DNA of 64,000 nucleotides from Neisseria dentiae. GTDB taxonomy: Bacteria > Pseudomonadota > Gammaproteobacteria > Burkholderiales > Neisseriaceae. A program made the position numbers and the translations under genes. Positions 8,135-16,836 of this stretch are shown here, piece by piece. Where the stretch lies: the NCBI RefSeq assembly GCF_024580525.1, contig NZ_JANIKQ010000006.1, positions 62,001-126,000 of the forward strand, in the 5' to 3' direction. Numbering within the stretch: position 1 is the stretch's first letter; every line of letters starts with the position of its first letter. The notes under the pieces are model-generated. The model was not told the DNA's origin and searched no databases. It was given only the letters and a program-made list of their open reading frames with translations.

Positions 8135-10420
8135 TTACATGCTTGCCGTAAAGGTGCGGGTAATCACATCTTGCTGCTGCTCGCGGGTCAGCGAGTTGAA
8201 GCGCACGGCGTAACCGGATACGCGGATGGTTAACTGCGGATATTTTTCCGGATGTTCCATCGCATCCATCAGGGTTTCGCGGTTGAGCACGTTCACGTTC
8301 AGGTGTTGGCCGCCTTCGATTTCGCCGGCTTCGTGGTGGAAATAACCGTCCATCAGGCCTGCCAGATTGCGTTCGCGGGACTGCTCGTCTTTACCCAATG
8401 CGCCCGGCACAATCGAGAAGGTATAGGAAATACCGTCTTTGGCGAACTCGAACGGCAGTTTGGCTACCGAGCTGAGCGAAGCCACCGCACCGTTCACATC
8501 GCGGCCGTGCATGGGGTTGGCGCCGGGGCCGAACGGTGCGCCTGCGCGGCGGCCGTCGGGGGTGTTGCCGGTTTTTTTGCCGTAAACCACGTTGGAAGTG
8601 ATGGTGAGCACGGATTGGGTCGGAATCGCGTTGCGGTACATCGGGTGGGTGGCCACTTTGCGCATGAAGCGTTCTACCAAATCGCAGGCAATGTCGTCAA
8701 CGCGGTCGTCGTTGTTACCGAACTGCGGGTATTCGCCTTCGATTTCAAAATCGACAGCGATATTGTTTTCGTCGCGCACGGGTTTCACTTTCGCGTATTT
8801 GATGGCGGAAAGCGAGTCGGCGGCTACCGACAAACCGGCGATACCGCAGGCCATGGTGCGTTTGATGTCGCGGTCGTGCAGAGCCATCAGCGCGGCTTCA
8901 TACGAATATTTGTCATGCATGTAGTGGATGATGTTCAACGCGGTAACGTATTGGGTGGCCAACCAATCCATAAAATTGTCCATTTTCGCCATCACGGTGT
9001 CGAAATCCAACACTTCGTCGAGAATCGGCTCGGATTTGGGGCCGACCTGTTCTTTCGATTTTTCGTCCACGCCGCCGTTGATTGCGTACAGCAGGGTTTT
9101 GGCCAAGTTGGCACGTGCGCCGAAGAACTGCATTTGTTTGCCGACCACCATCGGGCTGACGCAGCAGGCAATGGCGTAGTCGTCGCTGTTGAAATCGGGG
9201 CGCATCAAGTCATCGTTTTCGTATTGGATAGACGAAGTGTCGATGGATACTTTGGCGCAGAAATGTTTGAAACCGTCGGGCAGCTGCTCGGACCACAACA
9301 CGGTAATGTTCGGCTCGGGCGACGGACCCATGTTATACAGGGTGTGCAAGAAGCGGAAGCTGTTTTTGGTTACCAGCGTGCGGCCGTCCAAGCCCATGCC
9401 GCCGATGGATTCGGTGGCCCAAATCGGGTCGCCCGAGAACAATTGGTCGTATTCGGGGGTGCGCAAAAAGCGTACCATACGCAGTTTCATCACCAAGTGA
9501 TCGATCAGCTCTTGCGCTTCGATTTCGGTTAACGTGCCGTTTTGCAGGTCGCGCTCGATAAAGATATCCAAGAAAGTGGCCACGCGGCCGAACGACATGG
9601 CGGCGCCGTTTTGCGATTTCACGGCAGCTAAGTAGGCAAAATAAGTCCACTGCACGGCTTCGCGGGCGTTTTTGGCGGGGCCGGAAATATCGAAGCCGTA
9701 GCTGGCGGCCATTTCTTTCATTTGGCCCAAAGCCTTGTGCTGGTCGTTGATTTCTTCGCGGCGGCGGATAACTTCTTCCAAGTTCTTACCGGCTTCCAAA
9801 TCGGGTTGCAGCGAGTTGAACTGCGCCACTTTGTCGGCCATCAAACGGTCGATACCATACAACGCCACGCGACGGTAGTCGCCGATGATGCGGCCGCGGC
9901 CGTAAGCGTCGGGCAGGCCGGTCAGCACGCCTGATTTGCGGCAGCGGCGGATATCGGGGGTGTAAACGTCGAACACGCCCTGATTGTGGGTTTTACGGTA
10001 TTTGGTGAAGATTTCGGTTACGGTGGGGTTCAGCTCTACACGGTAGATGCTGCAAGAATCCTGCACCATTTTCAGGCCGCCGAAAGGCATAATGGAACGT
10101 TTCAGCGGTTCGTCGGTTTGCAGGCCGACGACGGTTTCCAAATCTTTGTCGATATAGCCGGGGCCGTGGCTGGTGATGCCGGAAACCACTTGAGCGTCGA
10201 CTTTATAAGGCTCATGGGTGCGGTTTTCCACTTTGATGCCTTCCATCACTTCCGCCCACAGTTTGGTGGTGGCTTCGGTGGCGGGGGCTAGAAAGTCGGC
10301 ATTGCCTTCATAAGGCGTGTAATTTTTCTGAATAAAATCACGTACGTCAATACTGCTCTCCCACTCGCCGGCTTTAAAGCCGGCCCATGCTGCGGGGCGC
10401 TCTTGTGCGGTGGTAGCCAT
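8135..10420 (-). CDS. pflB: Formate C-acetyltransferase (pyruvate formate-lyase)
   Basis: The enzyme splits pyruvate with CoA into acetyl-CoA and formate during anaerobic growth. The 761-residue protein carries the catalytic cysteine pair at residues 419-420 (IACCVSPM) and the radical glycine at 736 in [10 protein letters not shown] place the start at the ATG at 10420 ([12 protein letters not shown]) because AAGGAG precedes it at good spacing; a frame extending 26 codons further upstream has no family support. An FNR-like box lies about 120 bases upstream. Together with pflA this gives a cell otherwise rich in respiratory genes a mixed-acid fermentation step. Confidence 0.98.
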   Translation of the reverse strand: MATTAQERPAAWAGFKAGEWESSIDVRDFIQKNYTPYEGNADFLAPATEATTKLWAEVMEGIKVENRTHEPYKVDAQVVSGITSHGPGYIDKDLETVVGLQTDEPLKRSIMPFGGLKMVQDSCSIYRVELNPTVTEIFTKYRKTHNQGVFDVYTPDIRRCRKSGVLTGLPDAYGRGRIIGDYRRVALYGIDRLMADKVAQFNSLQPDLEAGKNLEEVIRRREEINDQHKALGQMKEMAASYGFDISGPAKNAREAVQWTYFAYLAAVKSQNGAAMSFGRVATFLDIFIERDLQNGTLTEIEAQELIDHLVMKLRMVRFLRTPEYDQLFSGDPIWATESIGGMGLDGRTLVTKNSFRFLHTLYNMGPSPEPNITVLWSEQLPDGFKHFCAKVSIDTSSIQYENDDLMRPDFNSDDYAIACCVSPMVVGKQMQFFGARANLAKTLLYAINGGVDEKSKEQVGPKSEPILDEVLDFDTVMAKMDNFMDWLATQYVTALNIIHYMHDKYSYEAALMALHDRDIKRTMACGIAGLSVAADSLSAIKYAKVKPVRDENNIAVDFEIEGEYPQFGNNDDRVDDIACDLVERFMRKVATHPMYRNAIPTQSVLTITSNVVYGKKTGNTPDGRRAGAPFGPGANPMHGRDVNGAVASLSSVAKLPFEFAKDGISYTFSIVPGALGKDEQSRERNLAGLMDGYFHHEAGEIEGGQHLNVNVLNRETLMDAMEHPEKYPQLTIRVSGYAVRFNSLTREQQQDVITRTFTASM

Positions 10421-10537
10421 TTTTGAACTCCTTGTTTTTTCAAACGATAAGAAACGGGTTACATGAAACTTAATGGGCACAGAATAGCACTTATTCAAGG
10501 CAGATGCGCTGCGATTTTATTGAAACAAAATTACTAC

Positions 10538-10551
10538 TTGATATAAATCAG
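10538..10551 (-). promoter_or_regulatory. FNR-like binding box upstream of pflB
   Basis: CTGATTTATATCAA on the minus strand matches the FNR consensus TTGAT-N4-ATCAA at nine of ten defined positions. It lies about 118 bases before the pflB start, in a short AT-rich region with room for a promoter between. Anaerobic activation of pfl by FNR is known in enteric bacteria; for this organism it is an inference. Confidence 0.6.
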
Positions 10552-10640
10552 GTAGCAAAATGTAGTAGGATAAAACAAACCGACAAATACTGTCGCACAG
10601 CAAAAAACAGGCGTACAATAATCAAATTGTGTGGATTAAA

Positions 10641-10672
10641 ACAGGCCGTCTGAAACATTTCAGACGGCCTGA
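10641..10672 (-). terminator. Inverted DUS-pair terminator after the FAD-linked dehydrogenase
   Basis: CAGGCCGTCTGAAA and TTTCAGACGGCCTG form a near-perfect stem, followed on the minus strand by GTTTTAAT. It lies about 100 bases after the stop of the 10773-12146 gene. The rest of the 10421-10772 gap holds the pflB control region and another single DUS. Confidence 0.8.
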
Positions 10673-10772
10673 AAATTTTTTCACCAACCAACGATTATTT
10701 TATTTTGACCGGTTGGGTATTTCGGACTGCCTGATCGGACTTTTCACAGACCTCAGGCCGTCTGAAACAAAA

Positions 10773-12146
10773 CTACGGCAGCAATTTACCCGGGTTCATA
10801 ACGCCGCGCGGATCAAGTTCGGCTTTCACCGCCCACATCAACGCAATTTCCGACGCACTGCGCACGCTCGGCAGCCATTGCTTCTTCACAATGCCGATAC
10901 CGTGCTCCGCCGCCACCGTGCCGTTGCAGGCCAACACGTTTTCATACACTACGGCATTCACCGCATCTTCATATTCATACACCCCGTTATCCAGCACGCC
11001 GGGCAGGAAAGTGTTGTAGTGCAGGCTACCGTCGCCCAGATGGCCGAACACCACGATATTGATGCCGGGAAAAGCCGTTTGAAGCGCAGTTTCGCAATCG
11101 GCCACAAACCCGGCCACGTTTTCAATCGGCACCGCAATATCGTGTTTGATACTGGCGCCCAGATTGCGCTGTGATGCGGAAATATTTTCCCGCAACGTCC
11201 ACAAGGCTTGGCGTTCGGCTTCGGATTGCGCCGCCACGGCATTGTCGAAACCGTGCGCCAGCAAAAACTCCGCCAACTCCTCGCCCAAGCCGCCGCTTTC
11301 CATCGAATCAGCTAACTCCAGCAGAATATGCCACAGTGCATCAACCGGTTGGCCGATACGGCTGAAATCGGACGACAACGCCAACGCAAAACGACTGACC
11401 AGCTCGAAGCTGCACAAACGCTCGGCAAAACCGCCCTGCACCAGCGTGAGCAGTTCCACCGCCCGCTCTATCGAATCCACCCCCACCCACACGGTTTCAA
11501 CGGTTTTCGGCAGCGCAAACAGTTTCAACGTTGCCCCCGTTATCACACCCAGCGTGCCTTCACTGCCGATAAACAGATGGCGCAAATCATAACCGGTGGT
11601 GTTTTTGTGCAGCGGATGCAGGTGCGAAACCAATTCGCCGTTTGGCAATACCACTTCCAGCCCCAACACCAAATCACGCATGGTTCCGTAGCGCAACACA
11701 TTCAACCCGCCCGCATTGCAGGCAATATTACCGCCGATTTGGCACGACCCTTCGCTGGCCAAACTTAACGGAAACAGCCGCCCCGCCGCCGCCGCCGCTT
11801 CCTGCACCGTTTGCAGCACCGCGCCCGCATCCACGGTTATTGCATTGTCGGCCAAATTGATGCTGCGGATTCGGTTGAGTTTGGAAAGGTTCAGCAACAC
11901 CCCGCCCTCGGGCACGGCAGCGCCGCACAACCCTGTGTTGCCGCCCTGCGGCGTTACCGGTATCCGGTTTTCAAAACAAAACCGCATCAACTGCTGCACC
12001 GCAGTCACGCTTTTGGGCTGCGCCACCGCATCTGCCGTGCCGGTATAGCGGCGGCGCTGGTCGGTCAGCCAGGCGGATGTGTCTTCTAAGATTTCGTCTG
12101 CACTTAAAAATTGCAGCAATGCCGGTTTGATGTGTTGCGGATTCAT
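10773..12146 (-). CDS. FAD-linked D-2-hydroxyacid dehydrogenase (GlcD / D-lactate dehydrogenase family)
   Basis: A 457-residue flavoprotein with an N-terminal FAD-binding half (AQPKSVTAVQQLMRFC, PQGGNTGLCGAAVP, GEGSCQIGGNIACNAGG-like stretch near residue 125-145) and a C-terminal FAD-oxidase domain. That domain ends in the metal/substrate motif AAEHGIGIVKKQWLP and the family tail DPRGVMNPGKLLP. Such enzymes oxidise D-lactate, D-2-hydroxyglutarate or glycolate and pass electrons to quinone or an electron-transfer protein. The HLGDGSLHYN motif, typical of the D-2-hydroxyglutarate/D-lactate branch, is present. The exact substrate cannot be fixed by reading. It appears monocistronic. Confidence 0.88.
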   Translation of the reverse strand: MNPQHIKPALLQFLSADEILEDTSAWLTDQRRRYTGTADAVAQPKSVTAVQQLMRFCFENRIPVTPQGGNTGLCGAAVPEGGVLLNLSKLNRIRSINLADNAITVDAGAVLQTVQEAAAAAGRLFPLSLASEGSCQIGGNIACNAGGLNVLRYGTMRDLVLGLEVVLPNGELVSHLHPLHKNTTGYDLRHLFIGSEGTLGVITGATLKLFALPKTVETVWVGVDSIERAVELLTLVQGGFAERLCSFELVSRFALALSSDFSRIGQPVDALWHILLELADSMESGGLGEELAEFLLAHGFDNAVAAQSEAERQALWTLRENISASQRNLGASIKHDIAVPIENVAGFVADCETALQTAFPGINIVVFGHLGDGSLHYNTFLPGVLDNGVYEYEDAVNAVVYENVLACNGTVAAEHGIGIVKKQWLPSVRSASEIALMWAVKAELDPRGVMNPGKLLP

Positions 12147-12172
12147 AATTCAGGCCGTCTGAAAAACAGGAA

Positions 12173-12198
12173 AACCTTCCGAAACGGTTTCGGAAGGG
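12173..12198. repeat. Short perfect hairpin CCTTCCGAAAC/GTTTCGGAAGG
   Basis: An 11-base inverted repeat with almost no loop sits between the dehydrogenase start and the lipoprotein terminator. No T run follows. It may be a secondary terminator arm or part of the dehydrogenase leader. Confidence 0.5.
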
Positions 12199-12231
12199 GA
12201 CAAAGGCTCGGGCGGAATGATTGCCCAAAAC

Positions 12232-12263
12232 AAAAAGCAGGATACATTGTATCCTGCTTTTTG
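12232..12263 (-). terminator. Rho-independent terminator of the Ala/Ser-rich lipoprotein gene
   Basis: AAAAAGCAGGATACA / TGTATCCTGCTTTTT is a perfect inverted repeat with T runs on both strands, 20 bases after the lipoprotein stop. Confidence 0.9.
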
Positions 12264-12284
12264 CTGCATATTTTAAAAATATGC

Positions 12285-12578
12285 TTATTTGGCGGCAGAA
12301 GCAGCAGCAGAAGCGGCAGCGTCGGCAGCAGAAGCAGCTGCGGTAGCGGCAGTGTCGGCAGCAGAAGCAGCTGCATCGGTAGCAGAAGCGGCAGCGGCTT
12401 CAGTAGCAGAAGCAGCGGCAGAAACTTCAGAAGCAGCAGCGTCAACAGCAGAAGCAGCTGCATCAACGGCAGAAGCGGCTTCGCTGGCAGCAGAAGCGGC
12501 AGCAGGAGCACTAGCTTGCTGACCGCAAGCAGCCAAGAACAAAGACATCAGAGCAGCGGCTAACAGAGATTTTTTCAT
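12285..12578 (-). CDS. Ala/Ser-rich repeat lipoprotein
   Basis: A 97-residue secreted lipoprotein. MKKSLLAAALMSLFLAAC is a clear type II signal with lipobox LAAC. The mature part (about 80 residues) is almost only Ala, Ser, Asp, Glu, Thr and Val, in loose repeats of AASA(V/T)DAA, and ends AASAAK. I chose the ATG at 12578 because AAGG lies eight bases before it; the in-frame TTG two codons earlier is less likely. Such a sequence would form a long helix or coiled coil. It recalls the low-complexity H.8-type Neisseria lipoproteins, but the repeat differs from AAEAP and I claim no orthology. Function is unknown. Confidence 0.8.
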   Translation of the reverse strand: MKKSLLAAALMSLFLAACGQQASAPAAASAASEAASAVDAAASAVDAAASEVSAAASATEAAAASATDAAASAADTAATAAASAADAAASAAASAAK

Positions 12579-12993
12579 TTTCAATACCTTTTAAATCGAT
12601 TTAAAAACAAATTGACACAGGCACGAACCCGGTCTCATATGGGGAAAAAGAAATTCATTGCTGAATTCCGGCATTATGCCCGACCTGCTTGGCTAATGCA
12701 ATGCAACCGGCAACCCAGCGAACCATGAATATGGTAGCTTAGTCATATCAAAGCAGAAATAAGTTCAATATAAATTGCAAATTTCTGCTTTATTTCTGTA
12801 ATAAAACTAAAGTTTGCATTGAAATTTCAAAATTTTAAATAATTCGATAACAAATAAAACTATTTTCAGAATTATTACGCATTATTTGCCACAATGATGC
12901 ACAAAGTGGCAAAAATACAACATTTGCATAATTTTTGACGTGCATAACTTGATTTCGCCCGACAAATTGAAACCCGGGGTGCGTGCATAAGTG
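12579..12993. other. AT-rich divergent control region between the lipoprotein and slyD-like genes
   Basis: No gene is visible in about 470 bases. The stretch from 12760 to 12960 is clearly richer in A+T than its surroundings and lacks DUS. It must hold the promoter of the lipoprotein gene (minus) and that of the PPIase (plus). Confidence 0.6.
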
Positions 12994-13002
12994 TGTTATA
13001 AT
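12994..13002 (+). promoter_or_regulatory. Extended -10 promoter of the slyD-like gene
   Basis: TGTTATAAT gives a perfect TATAAT with the TGn extension, 54 bases before the start codon at 13056. No -35 box is visible at 16-18 bases, which fits an extended -10 promoter. Confidence 0.6.
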
Positions 13003-13055
13003 CGCCGAAGTTTTATCAAAGAAACCGAATTTTCAAAACAAACAAGGACCTTAGC

Positions 13056-13535
13056 ATGGCTATCCAAAAAAATTCCGTTGTTACCTTGCATTACGAGATG
13101 TTTGACGCCAACGACCAGTTACTCGACAAAACCGAACAACCCATCGCCTACCTGCACGGCGGCTACGACGGTATTTTTCCGTTGGTAGAAGAAGCGCTGC
13201 ACGGCAAAGAGGCGGGCGACGTGGTGGACATTGTGTTGCAACCCGACGACGCTTTCGGCGAGCAAGACCCCGAGTTGGTGCGCATCGAAGATGTGAGCGT
13301 GTTCCCTGTTGAAGTGGAAGTAGGCATGATGTTCGAAGCCGACGACCCCGAAACCGGCGATGTGTGGGTTTACCGCGTAACCGACGTGGCCGACGGCAAA
13401 GCCGTGGTTGACGGCAACCACCCGCTGGCCGGCATGAAAATCCGCTTCAAAGCCACAGTTGACAGCGTGCGCGATGCCAGCGAAGAAGAAATCGCCCACG
13501 GCCATGTGCACGGCGAGCACGGACACCATCATTAA
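13056..13535 (+). CDS. slyD: FKBP-type peptidyl-prolyl isomerase, SlyD-like
   Basis: A 159-residue SlyD-type PPIase. The split FKBP core opens with VVTLHYEMFDANDQLLDKT and YLHGGYDGIFPLVEEAL. An insert-in-flap domain follows around residues 65-125 (GEQDPELVRI...MFEADD). The FKBP core then resumes with VVDGNHPLAGMKIRFKATV. The tail EEEIAHGHVHGEHGHHH is histidine-rich and can bind nickel or other metals, as in SlyD. The protein is expected in the cytoplasm as a folding helper and metallochaperone. AAGGACC precedes the ATG. It is monocistronic, with a DUS-pair terminator right after. Confidence 0.93.
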   Translation: MAIQKNSVVTLHYEMFDANDQLLDKTEQPIAYLHGGYDGIFPLVEEALHGKEAGDVVDIVLQPDDAFGEQDPELVRIEDVSVFPVEVEVGMMFEADDPETGDVWVYRVTDVADGKAVVDGNHPLAGMKIRFKATVDSVRDASEEEIAHGHVHGEHGHHH

Positions 13536-13559
13536 TCGAGCCGGTTTTCCAAATGACAA

Positions 13560-13588
13560 CAGGCCGTCTGAAACTTTCAGACGGCCTG
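13560..13588 (+). terminator. Inverted DUS-pair terminator after slyD-like gene
   Basis: AGGCCGTCTGAAA and TTTCAGACGGCCT face each other with no loop to spare, 25 bases after the slyD stop. Confidence 0.85.
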
Positions 13589-13653
13589 TATCGTTATGGT
13601 GCAGCATCTTCCAAAATTGGCAGCTATAAATCAACTTAAGAAAAAGTACATAC

Positions 13654-13682
13654 GCCATACTCGGGTTTAACCCGAATATGGC
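13654..13682. repeat. Single CGGGTTTAACCCG palindrome
   Basis: GCCATACTCGGGTTTAACCC, continuing to GAATATGGC, is a diverged single copy of the CGGGCTTGACCCG palindrome family. No paired partner is seen. Confidence 0.7.
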
Positions 13683-13726
13683 AATACTGCGATTTAAGTT
13701 AAGTTGTTTGGCTACGGCGGATAAAC

Positions 13727-14572
13727 CTAATCGCGCTTGGCCGCTTTGGCTTCCTGCTCAGCCTTATATTGCCGCAGAAACGCCAATGCCGCCGCTTTTT
13801 CTTCTTCCGTGCCGTATTGCAAATCGCGCTGCGCGCGGCGGTAGGCGGCACGCTCTTTGGCTTCCTCCAACTGCTTTGCCTGATAAGCTTCGCGGTTGGC
13901 CGACACCACCCGTTGCGTTTGCTGCGCTTGGGCGCGCGCCATTGCCTGTGCAATCAGATCAGCCGGGCTGAACGAGGGAGCGGCCGTTCGGGCCGTGGCG
14001 GCCTGTTCTGCCGCTTTGGCTTTAACGGCGGCTTCCCGTTCGGCCAAGCGGGCTTTTTTCTCCTGCAAATCTCTCGCCGTACGTTTTTCGTGCCAGTTAA
14101 AACGGGCGCAGGCATATTCGGCCGCGGCTTGGCGCGGATTGCCGCCGTGTCCGCTTGCGTGCGCCAGCGGCAGAAAACCGGCTTCGACCGGCTGCATATG
14201 GATGCAGTCGACCGGACACGGCGCCACGCACAACCCGCACCCTGTGCATTCGTTGCGGATAACCGTGTGCATCTGTTTGGACGCGCCCATAATGGCATCG
14301 ACCGGACAGGCTCTGATACAGGCCGTACAGCCTATGCACGCGGTTTCGTCTATCCACGCCAGCGCTTTTTCTTGAATTTTGGCGGGCTTGAGCGGCGGCC
14401 TGCCGAGCAGGCCGGCAATATCCAGCATAACGGTCTCTCCGCCCGGCGCACACAAATTGATTTCGGCCTCTCCTTCGGCCAGCGCCTGTGCATAGGGCAA
14501 ACAGCCCTGATAGCCGCATTCGCGGCATTGGGTTTGCGGCAGCAGGTGGTCTAAATGTTGGACGAGGCTCAT
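13727..14572 (-). CDS. RnfB-like iron-sulfur electron transfer protein
   Basis: A 281-residue protein. The N-terminus has the Fe4S domain cysteine pattern CRECGYQGC...C (about residues 16-42). Two [4Fe-4S] ferredoxin motifs follow, [16 protein letters not shown] and [16 protein letters not shown]. The C-terminal 120 residues are an Ala/Lys/Glu/Arg-rich helical tail without cysteines, probably coiled coil. Unlike membrane RnfB there is no N-terminal transmembrane helix, and no other rnf gene is nearby, so it likely acts as a soluble ferredoxin-like carrier. Short RnfB homologues of this kind occur in other betaproteobacteria. Partner unknown. Confidence 0.85.
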   Translation of the reverse strand: MSLVQHLDHLLPQTQCRECGYQGCLPYAQALAEGEAEINLCAPGGETVMLDIAGLLGRPPLKPAKIQEKALAWIDETACIGCTACIRACPVDAIMGASKQMHTVIRNECTGCGLCVAPCPVDCIHMQPVEAGFLPLAHASGHGGNPRQAAAEYACARFNWHEKRTARDLQEKKARLAEREAAVKAKAAEQAATARTAAPSFSPADLIAQAMARAQAQQTQRVVSANREAYQAKQLEEAKERAAYRRAQRDLQYGTEEEKAAALAFLRQYKAEQEAKAAKRD

Positions 14573-14610
14573 GGTCGGCAGGCTGGAATAGGGAAAGGTG
14601 CATTTTAACA

Positions 14611-14680
14611 GATACCCGGCTTGACCCGAGCATCTTGAGTTTCGGCAACAGGAAATACTCGGTTCAAGCCCGGGTATGGC
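14611..14680. repeat. Paired palindromic repeat of the CGGGCTTGACCCG family
   Basis: GATACCCGGCTTGACCCGAG and ACTCGGTTCAAGCCCGGGTA, 20 bases apart, are both imperfect palindromes and are inverted copies of one another. It is a slightly decayed copy of the paired element seen intact at 22334-22411 and 59738-59814. Confidence 0.75.
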
Positions 14681-14709
14681 GCGTGTGCTTTATTCTGAAG
14701 TTGGTTGAC

Positions 14710-14829
14710 TGAAACCTTTGCAAAAAGCCGTTGTAGTCCTGAATTTATTTATATTTCGTCATACTCGGGCTTGGCCCGAGCATGACGCAAGTGTTTTAAG
14801 GTATCGAAAAGAATTTTGCAAAGTTCTCT
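14710..14829. mobile_element. MITE-like element (about 120 bp), single palindromic core
   Basis: The ends GAAACCTTTGCAAAAAG and ATTTTGCAAAGTTCTCT are inverted repeats. The core is a single CTCGGGCTTGGCCCGAG palindrome. Both arms match, in the opposite orientation, those of the element at 53767-53885, so these are two inverted copies of one element. It has no coding capacity. Confidence 0.8.
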
Positions 14830-14890
14830 GACTATATAACATTCAACCCGCAGCATTCAAAACCATGCTTTTCTGCAAAGATAGCGGCAT

Positions 14891-14925
14891 AAAAAAAACC
14901 GCATCCGGTTAGGATGCGGTTTTTT
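14891..14925 (-). terminator. Rho-independent terminator of the GntR gene
   Basis: AACCGCATCC / GGATGCGGTT with a GGTTA loop and runs of A and T on both sides, 30 bases after the GntR-family stop. Confidence 0.9.
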
Positions 14926-14955
14926 AACGGGCACGGCTGCGGCAAGCGCGGGTTA

Positions 14956-15678
14956 TTACTCTTCTTCCAAACCGAATTTGCGCAGCAGGCGCGCCTGGCA
15001 TTGGCCCAAGTGTTTGCGCATCATTTTGCAGGCGCGGTTGCCTTTGCCCGCCACCAGCAGATCGAGGATTTCGCGGTGTTCGCAATAGGTGTGGCGCAAG
15101 CGGTCTTTGGGGGCGTCGAAAACGGCAATAATCAGTGAGGAACGGGCGCACAAGGTGTTAACGATATCAATCAACACGCTGTTGTCGAGCAGTCGCGCCA
15201 ATTCGACGTGAAAGGCGTTGGAAAGGCGGTTCCATGCCACACGGTCGCCGCGTGCGAAGGCGGCTTCTTCCCGCTCTATCATGGCATACAGCGGTTTGGC
15301 GCGCTCGGCCAGATCAGGGCGTTCAAGCAGCATATTGATCACGGTTTCTTCCAGCGCGATACGCATTTTGAACACGTCTTCCGTTTCTTTGGCATCGGGC
15401 ACATGCACGAATGCGCCCCGGTTGGGCAGCAAATCGACGATTTTGTCGTGTGCGAGCAGCGAGAGCGCGCTGCGCACGGTACCGCGCGAACACACCATCT
15501 GCCGGCACAGGTCGGATTCGGTCAGTTTGTGGCCGGGGCGGAGTTGGTGGTCGGTAATCCCGTCGAGAATCTGGGCATACACCCTGAACAGTTCGGAGTC
15601 GTGCCGCTCTTCCATCGAAGCCGAAGCAGCGGGGGCGTAAAACATGGTGTTGGTATTATTGCTGTTATTTTCAATCAT
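14956..15678 (-). CDS. GntR family transcriptional regulator (FadR subfamily, FCD domain)
   Basis: A 240-residue repressor-type protein. Residues 28-95 are a winged helix-turn-helix with LRPGHKLTESDLCRQMVCSRGTVRSALSLL and the wing LLPNRGAFVHVP. Residues 105-225 form an all-helical FCD ligand domain, with metal-ligand type residues in FHVELARLLDN and HREILDLLVAGKG. FCD regulators usually sense small organic acids. The neighbouring OsmC and RraA-like genes are read in the same direction but start beyond a gap holding a DUS pair, so a shared operon is unproven. The target is not evident from sequence. Confidence 0.9.
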   Translation of the reverse strand: MIENNSNNTNTMFYAPAASASMEERHDSELFRVYAQILDGITDHQLRPGHKLTESDLCRQMVCSRGTVRSALSLLAHDKIVDLLPNRGAFVHVPDAKETEDVFKMRIALEETVINMLLERPDLAERAKPLYAMIEREEAAFARGDRVAWNRLSNAFHVELARLLDNSVLIDIVNTLCARSSLIIAVFDAPKDRLRHTYCEHREILDLLVAGKGNRACKMMRKHLGQCQARLLRKFGLEEE

Positions 15679-15765
15679 ACTGTGTCTCTTTGGTTTTCAG
15701 AGTCATCATAGATGGATTTCAAGGCCGTCTGAACGGTTTTCAGACGGCCTCAATCGGCAAAACCT

Positions 15766-16185
15766 TTATACTTCTTCAATCAATTCGAAACTGTGCGTTA
15801 CTTTTGCCGCCTTGCCCAGCATAATCGAGGCGGAGCAGTATTTTTCGGCCGACATCTCCACGGCCTTGGCAATCGCGCTCTCTTTAAGGTTGCGGCCGAA
15901 CACTTTGAAATGGATGTGGATTTCGGTGAATACGCGCGGGGCTTCGTCTGCCCGTTTGGCGGTAACGGTGGCCTGGCAGTCTGCCGCATTCTGCCGCTGT
16001 TTTTCGGCAATCATCACCACGTCGATGCTGGAACAACCCGCCACACCCAATAACAGCATTTCCATCGGGCTGGGGCCGCGTTTGACACGCCCTTCCGCCG
16101 CCGCGCCTTCCATCACCACGCTGTGGCCGTGCTCCGTGGTGCCGATAAAGCACATCCCGTCAATCCATTTTGAAGTTACCTGCAT
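15766..16185 (-). CDS. OsmC/YhfA family protein
   Basis: A 139-residue OsmC-fold protein. The two conserved cysteines are in LLGVAGCSSIDVV (about residue 51) and AEKYCSASIMLGK (about residue 116). OsmC and Ohr proteins use such a pair to reduce organic peroxides, while the YhfA branch, which this resembles in length and in its RGPSPMEMLLLG motif, has no clear substrate. It starts three bases after the stop of the upstream RraA-like gene, so the two are almost certainly co-transcribed. A role in peroxide handling is possible but not shown. Confidence 0.87.
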   Translation of the reverse strand: MQVTSKWIDGMCFIGTTEHGHSVVMEGAAAEGRVKRGPSPMEMLLLGVAGCSSIDVVMIAEKQRQNAADCQATVTAKRADEAPRVFTEIHIHFKVFGRNLKESAIAKAVEMSAEKYCSASIMLGKAAKVTHSFELIEEV

Positions 16186-16188
16186 GTT

Positions 16189-16683
16189 TTATTCCTGATG
16201 AAACGGTTGTTCCGAAACCAAAATGCCGTCTGAATCACTGTATAGATAATGTCCGGGCGTGAAGGTTACGCCGCCGAAACTGACCGGCACGTCCACTTCG
16301 CCCGTGCCTTCTTTGCCGCTTTTTCGCGGGTTGGTGCCCAGCGCTTTCACGCCGAAATCGAGGGTGTTGAGTGCTTCGCTGTCGCGTATGGCACCGAAAA
16401 TCACCGCCCCCGCCCAGCCGTTGGCTGCTCCCGCACCGGCAATCATGTCGCCCATCAGCGCGCTATATAAATCGCCGCCGCCGTCCACCACCAGCACTTC
16501 GCCGTCGGAATGGGTGTTCATCAGTTTTTTAACCAAACCGTTGTCGCGGCTGCATTTTACCGTGCGGATTCTGCCGCAGAAGCGGTAACGGCGGCCGAAA
16601 TGGCGCAACTGGGTTTCGCACGACGGGGTGTCGGGCGCAATGTCGATCAGGTCGGAGGTGGCGAAATCGTATTGGTTGCTCAT
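16189..16683 (-). CDS. RraA family protein (RNase E inhibitor / aldolase fold)
   Basis: A 164-residue protein with the RraA core: GEVLVVDGGGDLYSALMGDM, then GWAGAVIFGAIRDSEAL and LDFGVKALGTNPRKS. The G-X20-R-D arrangement (GDMIAGAGAANGW...IRD) is that of the metal-dependent HMG/oxaloacetate aldolases. True RraA binds and slows RNase E, and some members have oxaloacetate decarboxylase or aldolase activity instead. Sequence alone does not settle which applies. AAGGAG stands just before the ATG at 16683. It forms a two-gene unit with the OsmC-like gene. Confidence 0.9.
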   Translation of the reverse strand: MSNQYDFATSDLIDIAPDTPSCETQLRHFGRRYRFCGRIRTVKCSRDNGLVKKLMNTHSDGEVLVVDGGGDLYSALMGDMIAGAGAANGWAGAVIFGAIRDSEALNTLDFGVKALGTNPRKSGKEGTGEVDVPVSFGGVTFTPGHYLYSDSDGILVSEQPFHQE

Positions 16684-16836
16684 GTTTTCTCCTTGTGTTT
16701 ACAGGCTTCAGACGGCCTGAAAATCTTTGGCGGGATACGCCTTAAAATGGCGCGTAATGCCGAAAATACAATACCGGGCCGTCTGAAAACATTAATTATA
16801 AAAGATTTTTACCGTTCAGACTGCCTGCCGCGCTTG

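Noticed and set aside
10421-10498. 26-codon N-terminal extension of pflB
   Set aside because: AAGGAG stands in front of the internal ATG at 10420 and the extension has no counterpart in the family.
12143-12511. 122-residue leucine-rich frame on the minus strand and a 77-residue alanine-rich frame on the plus strand
   Set aside because: Both are out-of-frame readings of the repetitive GCAGCAGAAGC DNA of the Ala/Ser lipoprotein gene.
12967-13002. TTGAAA as the -35 box of the slyD-like gene
   Set aside because: It is 24 bases from the TATAAT, too far for a sigma-70 promoter; the TGn extension explains the site better.
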